Source: Cytobacillus sp. FSL H8-0458 (lineage in GTDB: Bacteria > Bacillota > Bacilli > Bacillales > Cytobacillaceae). From it: 64,000 nucleotides of DNA. Of this stretch, positions 59,651 through 64,000 are shown piece after piece. Numbering within the stretch: the stretch's first letter is position 1; each line of letters starts with the position of its first letter. A program made the translations under genes and the position numbers. The notes under the pieces are model-generated. The model was not told the DNA's origin. It saw only the letters and a list, made by a program, of their open reading frames with translations, and did not search any database. The DNA is taken from contig NZ_JBBOBR010000001.1 of NCBI RefSeq assembly GCF_038002165.1, forward strand, positions 310,001 through 374,000. Reading direction: 5' to 3'.

Positions 59651-61459
59651 ATGGCAGAACGGATCGCCGAGGAGAAAGTAAATGAAATTCGGCAAGCTGT
59701 AGATATTGTTGATGTCATTGGCGACTATATTCAACTAAACAAGCAAGGACGCAACTATTTTGGGCTTTGTCCTTTTCATGGCGAAAATACACCTTCCTTT
59801 TCTGTATCACCCGAAAAGCAAATCTATCATTGCTTTGGATGCGGAGCAGGAGGCAATGCCTTTTCTTTCTTAATGGATTTAGAAGGATATTCCTTTCAGG
59901 AAGCCGCACTAAAACTCGCTGAAAAGGGAAATGTCAAGCTTGAAATTGATGCGGCATCAGCTAAATCAATGCCTGTGGATATACAGCAGATGATGGAAGC
60001 CCATGAGCTTCTACGTAAATTTTATCACCATCTGCTTGTAAACACAAAAGATGGTCAGCATGCATTAGAATATTTGCTCAATAGAGGCTTTACAATGGAG
60101 TCGATCGAGAAATTTCAAATCGGTTATTCATTGAAATCCTGGGATTTTGTCTTCAAGTTCCTGACTAAAAGAAAGTTCCCCGAAGGCGTCATGGAAAGAG
60201 CAGGACTGATCATCAAAAGGGAGAAAGATGGGAACTATTTTGACCGCTTCAGAGATAGAATTATGTTCCCTATTTTTGACCGCAGCGGAAATACGATTGC
60301 TTTTTCAGGGAGATCACTCGGGGCCGATGAGCCCAAATATTTAAATAGTCCTGAAACAGCAATCTTCAATAAAAGCAAAACTTTATATAATTTTCATCTG
60401 GCGAGACCACAGATTAAAAAATTGCAGAGAGCCGTTCTTTTTGAAGGGTTTGCAGATGTAATCGCCGCTGATCGTGCTGGTGTCGGTAATGGTGTTGGTA
60501 CGATGGGCACCGCTTTAACTGAAGAACATGTTGCTTCCTTAAGAAGAAATGTTCAATCAATCACGATCTGTTATGATTCCGATAATGCCGGTATCGAAGC
60601 CGCATACCGGGCAGCAAACCTGCTAATGGAAGCAGGCTGTCAGATCAGAGTGGCACTCATGCCTGACGGCTATGATCCGGATGATTATATTAAAGAATAT
60701 GGCGAAGAAAAATTTCGTCATGATGTAATCGAGTCCAGCATAACCTTTATGGCATTTAAGCTTCTTTATCTCCGAAGAGGCAAAAGACTTCAAAATGAAG
60801 GAGATAGGCTCCTTTATATCGAAGAGGTATTAAAGGAAATCAGCCGGCTTGATAAAGCGGTAGAAAGAGACCATTATCTTCGCCAGCTTGCGAATGAATT
60901 TTCGCTTTCTCTGGAAGCCTTGAAAGAGCAGCAAAAACAGGTCTATTACACGGAGAAGAGAAAAAGCAGCCAGAAGGGCACAGGTGCTTTCGAGCCTCAA
61001 AAAAGGCTGCAGACACCCAAAAGGGCTGACAGTCTAAAACCCGCCTACCATACAGCGGAAAGAAGGCTGATTGCCCACATGCTCAGAAATAGTGACGTAG
61101 CATTTAAAGTTCAGGATATGCTTCAGGGAAATACATTTAACATTGATGAACACCAGGCTATTATTACCTATCTTTTAGGTTTCTACGAAAAAGGCCATAC
61201 GCCTGATCCAAGCGCATTCATAAATTTTATAAATGATGAAAAGCTTAAGCGCATTGTGGTGGATATAGAAATGATGTCCATAAACGATGAAATAAGCGAA
61301 CAGGAATTATCAGATTACCTTAAACAGGTGTTGAATTATCAAAAGATGTTAAAAATAAAAGAAAAACTAAATGAAGAAAAGGAAGCAGAACGCCAAAAAG
61401 ATTATGCTAAAGCGGCTTTAATCGCAATGGAGATTCTTCATTTGCGAAAGTCACTATAA
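59651..61459 (+). CDS. dnaG: DNA primase
   Basis: A 602-aa primase making RNA primers at the replication fork. It has the CHC2 zinc finger (CPFHGENTPSF...CFGCGAGG, about residues 40-65), the TOPRIM core (LFEGFADVIAADRAG and CYDSDNAGIEAA) and a C-terminal helicase-binding domain. ATG 59651 has a weak GGAG RBS. It precedes sigA as in the macromolecular-synthesis operon of B. subtilis. Confidence 0.97.
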   Translation: MAERIAEEKVNEIRQAVDIVDVIGDYIQLNKQGRNYFGLCPFHGENTPSFSVSPEKQIYHCFGCGAGGNAFSFLMDLEGYSFQEAALKLAEKGNVKLEIDAASAKSMPVDIQQMMEAHELLRKFYHHLLVNTKDGQHALEYLLNRGFTMESIEKFQIGYSLKSWDFVFKFLTKRKFPEGVMERAGLIIKREKDGNYFDRFRDRIMFPIFDRSGNTIAFSGRSLGADEPKYLNSPETAIFNKSKTLYNFHLARPQIKKLQRAVLFEGFADVIAADRAGVGNGVGTMGTALTEEHVASLRRNVQSITICYDSDNAGIEAAYRAANLLMEAGCQIRVALMPDGYDPDDYIKEYGEEKFRHDVIESSITFMAFKLLYLRRGKRLQNEGDRLLYIEEVLKEISRLDKAVERDHYLRQLANEFSLSLEALKEQQKQVYYTEKRKSSQKGTGAFEPQKRLQTPKRADSLKPAYHTAERRLIAHMLRNSDVAFKVQDMLQGNTFNIDEHQAIITYLLGFYEKGHTPDPSAFINFINDEKLKRIVVDIEMMSINDEISEQELSDYLKQVLNYQKMLKIKEKLNEEKEAERQKDYAKAALIAMEILHLRKSL

Positions 61460-61567
61460 GAAGGCTGTGTGCCTTAAATAAATAATTTGGGATTATGCGT
61501 CTTCTAAGGGATGGTTCCATTTGAAGATGTATTAGAATGTGTGTGATTTTTGGAAGGAGGGGGACAT

Positions 61568-62692
61568 ATGGCTGAAAAGTCGGCCCGTTCAAAAGAGGTT
61601 GATACAGAATTGACCCTTGAACAAGCGAAAGATCAATTAGTTGAAATAGGAAAAAAGACAGGTGTCCTTGCCTATGATGATATAGCAGAAAGATTGTCTC
61701 AATTTGAACTCGATTCCCACCAGATGGATGAATTCTATGAATTCCTCGGAGATCAGGGTGTTGAGTTAGTCGGAGATAATGAAAATGAAGATCCAAATGT
61801 TCAGGAACTTGCAAAAAATGAGGAAGAATTTGATCTTAATGATTTAAGTGTTCCTCCGGGTGTAAAAATTAATGATCCTGTCCGTATGTACTTAAAAGAG
61901 ATTGGTCGTGTGGATTTACTCTCTGCAGAAGAAGAGATTGCACTCGCCAATCGAATTGAGGAAGGCGACGAAGAGGCGAAAAGACGTCTGGCAGAAGCGA
62001 ACCTCCGATTGGTTGTAAGTATCGCTAAAAGGTATGTAGGACGCGGAATGCTGTTCCTTGACCTTATCCAGGAAGGGAATATGGGACTGATAAAAGCGGT
62101 TGAAAAATTTGACTATCGCAAAGGATTTAAGTTCAGTACGTATGCAACATGGTGGATACGCCAGGCCATTACGAGAGCGATTGCTGACCAGGCCAGGACC
62201 ATTCGTATTCCTGTCCATATGGTGGAAACCATCAATAAATTGATTCGTGTTCAGCGCCAGCTTCTTCAGGATCTTGGCCGTGAACCAACACCAGAAGAAA
62301 TTGCTGAAGATATGGATTTAACTCCAGACAAAGTTAGAGAAATTCTTAAGATTGCACAGGAGCCTGTATCATTAGAAACACCTATTGGTGAGGAGGATGA
62401 CTCTCACTTAGGTGACTTTATTGAAGATCAGGATGCGACTTCTCCATCAGAGCACGCGGCATACGAGCTCTTGAAGGAACAGCTAGAAGATGTTCTGGAC
62501 ACACTGACTGACCGTGAAGAAAACGTTCTGCGTCTTCGATTCGGTCTTGACGATGGCCGCACCAGGACTCTTGAAGAAGTTGGCAAGGTATTTGGCGTTA
62601 CCCGCGAACGTATTCGCCAAATAGAAGCCAAAGCCCTAAGAAAACTTCGCCATCCGAGCAGAAGCAAACGTTTAAAAGACTTTTTAGAATAA
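61568..62692 (+). CDS. sigA: RNA polymerase housekeeping sigma factor SigA (RpoD)
   Basis: A 374-aa primary sigma factor. Region 1.1 (about 1-80), region 1.2 ([20 protein letters not shown]), region 2 ([20 protein letters not shown] and [20 protein letters not shown]), region 3 and region 4 with its helix-turn-helix ([20 protein letters not shown]) are complete. ATG 61568 follows AAGGAGGGGG. A very strong terminator ends the operon. Confidence 0.98.
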   Translation: MAEKSARSKEVDTELTLEQAKDQLVEIGKKTGVLAYDDIAERLSQFELDSHQMDEFYEFLGDQGVELVGDNENEDPNVQELAKNEEEFDLNDLSVPPGVKINDPVRMYLKEIGRVDLLSAEEEIALANRIEEGDEEAKRRLAEANLRLVVSIAKRYVGRGMLFLDLIQEGNMGLIKAVEKFDYRKGFKFSTYATWWIRQAITRAIADQARTIRIPVHMVETINKLIRVQRQLLQDLGREPTPEEIAEDMDLTPDKVREILKIAQEPVSLETPIGEEDDSHLGDFIEDQDATSPSEHAAYELLKEQLEDVLDTLTDREENVLRLRFGLDDGRTRTLEEVGKVFGVTRERIRQIEAKALRKLRHPSRSKRLKDFLE

Positions 62693-62709
62693 AAAATAAT
62701 TGCCAGTGG

Positions 62710-62748
62710 ATAGTTTACTTCTTAAAATAGAAGTAAACTATTTTTTTT
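62710..62748 (+). terminator. Terminator after sigA
   Basis: A perfect 12-bp stem (62710-62721 with 62730-62741) with eight T residues. Confidence 0.95.
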
Positions 62749-62756
62749 GACAGGAT

Positions 62757-63293
62757 GTGCTTTGGTTGGAAGAAAACAGAAAAAAAATTATTGTTAACGA
62801 ACTGCTGCATTGGAAAAAGAGCCGAATGCTCCCTGATCAATATTGTGACTACCTGCTTGCTCTTTACACAGAAGGAAGTCAGCCGAAAGAAATAAAAAAA
62901 CGTAAAAATACAATGGTTCTATATCTTGCCAACCTTATCCTCCTGCTGCTGATTCCAATTTCTGCTTTATTAATTTATTTTACTGAATTGTCTATTACTT
63001 TGCAAACCGTCATTTTAATTCTTTTCATTTCTGCGTGTATTTTCTTTATTTTTTATTTTTCTGGAAAAGTAAAAATGATACATATACCCATCATCTCAGC
63101 AGCTTTGATTTTACTGATGGGATCTGTTGGTTATGTATCGGAGTTATATCCCGAAAACGAAAGAATTCTCTATGCTTCCCTAGTAATTAATTGTGTTCTT
63201 TGGCTGTATACAGGATTAAAATGGAAGTTTTTATATTTATGGATATCAGGGGCGCTTGGATTCTTTTTAATAGTTATTTCTATATTCATATAA
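62757..63293 (+). CDS. Unrecognised membrane protein, about six helices
   Basis: A 178-aa protein with a charged, probably cytoplasmic N-terminal domain of about 50 residues (WKKSRMLPDQYCDYLLALY) and about five to six hydrophobic helices from residue 53 to the end. The N-terminal motif recalls small DUF2157-like helical domains in other membrane proteins. Starts at GTG 62757 or TTG 62766 are both possible, with AGGATG nearby. Located between sigA and an acyl-CoA dehydrogenase; I do not recognise the family or a function. Confidence 0.6.
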   Translation: MLWLEENRKKIIVNELLHWKKSRMLPDQYCDYLLALYTEGSQPKEIKKRKNTMVLYLANLILLLLIPISALLIYFTELSITLQTVILILFISACIFFIFYFSGKVKMIHIPIISAALILLMGSVGYVSELYPENERILYASLVINCVLWLYTGLKWKFLYLWISGALGFFLIVISIFI

Positions 63294-63320
63294 TAAAATA
63301 TTTTAAAAAGTTTTTAAATG

Positions 63321-63369
63321 TTGAGAAAACTCTAACATTCCTTATATAATAGTAATGAAAGCGTATACA
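63321..63369 (+). promoter_or_regulatory. Promoter with downstream cre site for the acyl-CoA dehydrogenase gene
   Basis: TTGAGA (63321-63326), an 18-base spacer and TATAAT (63345-63350). TGAAAGCGTATACA (63356-63369) matches the cre consensus at 13 of 14 positions and overlaps the expected start site, a position that allows CcpA to repress. Confidence 0.7.
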
Positions 63370-63396
63370 ACTTTTGTTCTTATAAGGGGGATTTAC

Positions 63397-64000
63397 ATGA
63401 ATTTTGATTTAACTGCAGAACAGAATATGATCCTTAAAACAATCAGGGAATTTGCTCAGGAAGAAGTGGCACCGGGAGCTTTGGAAAGAGACCTTACTAA
63501 GGAATTTCCAATAGAAGTATTTAAGAAAATGGCTGACCTTGGCTTGATGGGGCTTCCTTTCCCTGAAGAATATGGCGGTGCAGGGGCAGATACTGTAAGC
63601 TTTGCTATTGTAACAGAGGAGTTGAGCAGGGCATGCGCGTCCACCGGAATCACTTACTCTGCGCATATTTCACTTGGCGGAGCACCGCTTTATTTATTCG
63701 GGACCGAAGAGCAGAAGCAAAAGTATCTGGTGCCAATTTGTACAGGTGAGTCTTTTGGAGCTTTCGGTTTGACAGAGCCTAATGCAGGCTCTGATGCTGG
63801 CGGTACTAGAACAACAGCTGTCGAAAAAGATGGGGAATATATCATTAATGGTAATAAATGCTTCATTACGAATGCCAGCTATGCGAAGCATCTAGCTTTG
63901 ACTGCAGTCACAGGTGAAGTGGATGGTAAAAAAGAAATCAGTGCGATTATTGTTCCAACGGATGCAGAAGGATTTACGGTTATCGATAATTACGAAAAGA
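63397..64000 (+). CDS. Acyl-CoA dehydrogenase, N-terminal part (cut by window end)
   Basis: The first 201 codons of a flavin-dependent fatty-acid beta-oxidation enzyme. It begins MNFDLTAEQNMILKTIREFA, with GLPFPEEYGGAGAD and the conserved flavin-binding segment AFGLTEPNAGSDAGGTRTTA. The catalytic glutamate lies beyond the window. AAGGGGG precedes ATG 63397. The cre site at the promoter suggests glucose repression, usual for fatty-acid degradation. Confidence 0.93.
   Translation, partial: MNFDLTAEQNMILKTIREFAQEEVAPGALERDLTKEFPIEVFKKMADLGLMGLPFPEEYGGAGADTVSFAIVTEELSRACASTGITYSAHISLGGAPLYLFGTEEQKQKYLVPICTGESFGAFGLTEPNAGSDAGGTRTTAVEKDGEYIINGNKCFITNASYAKHLALTAVTGEVDGKKEISAIIVPTDAEGFTVIDNYEK

Overview
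The window is chromosomal DNA of a spore-forming, competence-related member of the Bacillaceae. It has low G+C, strong GGAGG-type ribosome binding sites with frequent TTG/GTG starts, and gene order that closely follows the Bacillus subtilis yrr/yrh and yqe-yqf regions. Sporulation genes (sigK, gpr, spoIIP, yqfC, yqfD, pbpI/yrrS, sda) and comE genes are all present. No rRNA, tRNA, CRISPR array, insertion sequence or prophage was seen. Genus placement from memory (Cytobacillus/Mesobacillus-like) is only a guess.

Layout. 1-5.2 kb: end of udk, then greA, pbpI, yrrS, yrzA, mtnN and yrhC. The yrrT and mccA-mccB genes that sit here in B. subtilis are absent. 5.2-6.3 kb: a cluster of very small genes with strong RBSs, including yrzI, a yrzI-like fragment and three unrecognised peptides, bounded by a textbook sigma-A promoter and strong terminators, plus a convergent 54-aa two-helix membrane protein. 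This is the least explained part of the window. 6.5-12.6 kb: uninterrupted sigK, a BNR-repeat lipoprotein, an anti-TRAP-like CxxCxGxG mini-protein, a YjcZ-like peptide, pepF, divergent pssA and psd, and sda with four DnaA boxes upstream. 13.1-24.5 kb: yqeG-yqeH-aroE-yhbY-nadD-yqeK-rsfS-yqeM, comER facing comEA-comEB-comEC, yqzM, holA. 24.6-31.3 kb: rpsT, gpr, spoIIP, yqxA, lepA, hemW. 31.3-39.4 kb: CIRCE-controlled hrcA-grpE-dnaK-dnaJ-prmA-rsmE-mtaB. 39.5-53.8 kb: deoC, yqeW, rpsU-yqeY, the yqeZ-floA-yqfB membrane operon, yqfC-yqfD-phoH-pgpH-ybeY-dgkA-cdd-era-yqzL-recO. 53.8-62.7 kb: a glycine T-box and glyQ-glyS, ccpN-yqfL, a frameshifted yqxD, dnaG and sigA. The end holds an unrecognised membrane protein and the start of an acyl-CoA dehydrogenase gene with a promoter-proximal cre site.

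How it fits together. Most of the window is the conserved Firmicutes macromolecular-synthesis block: ribosome assembly and silencing (yqeH, yhbY, rsfS, ybeY, era, rsmE, prmA), replication (holA, dnaG, sigA, recO), chaperones, and sporulation engulfment and forespore functions. Regulatory signals visible in the DNA include CIRCE, a T-box, DnaA boxes, two cre sites and several hairpins overlapping the RBS of the next gene. A palindromic intergenic repeat family occurs at three places.
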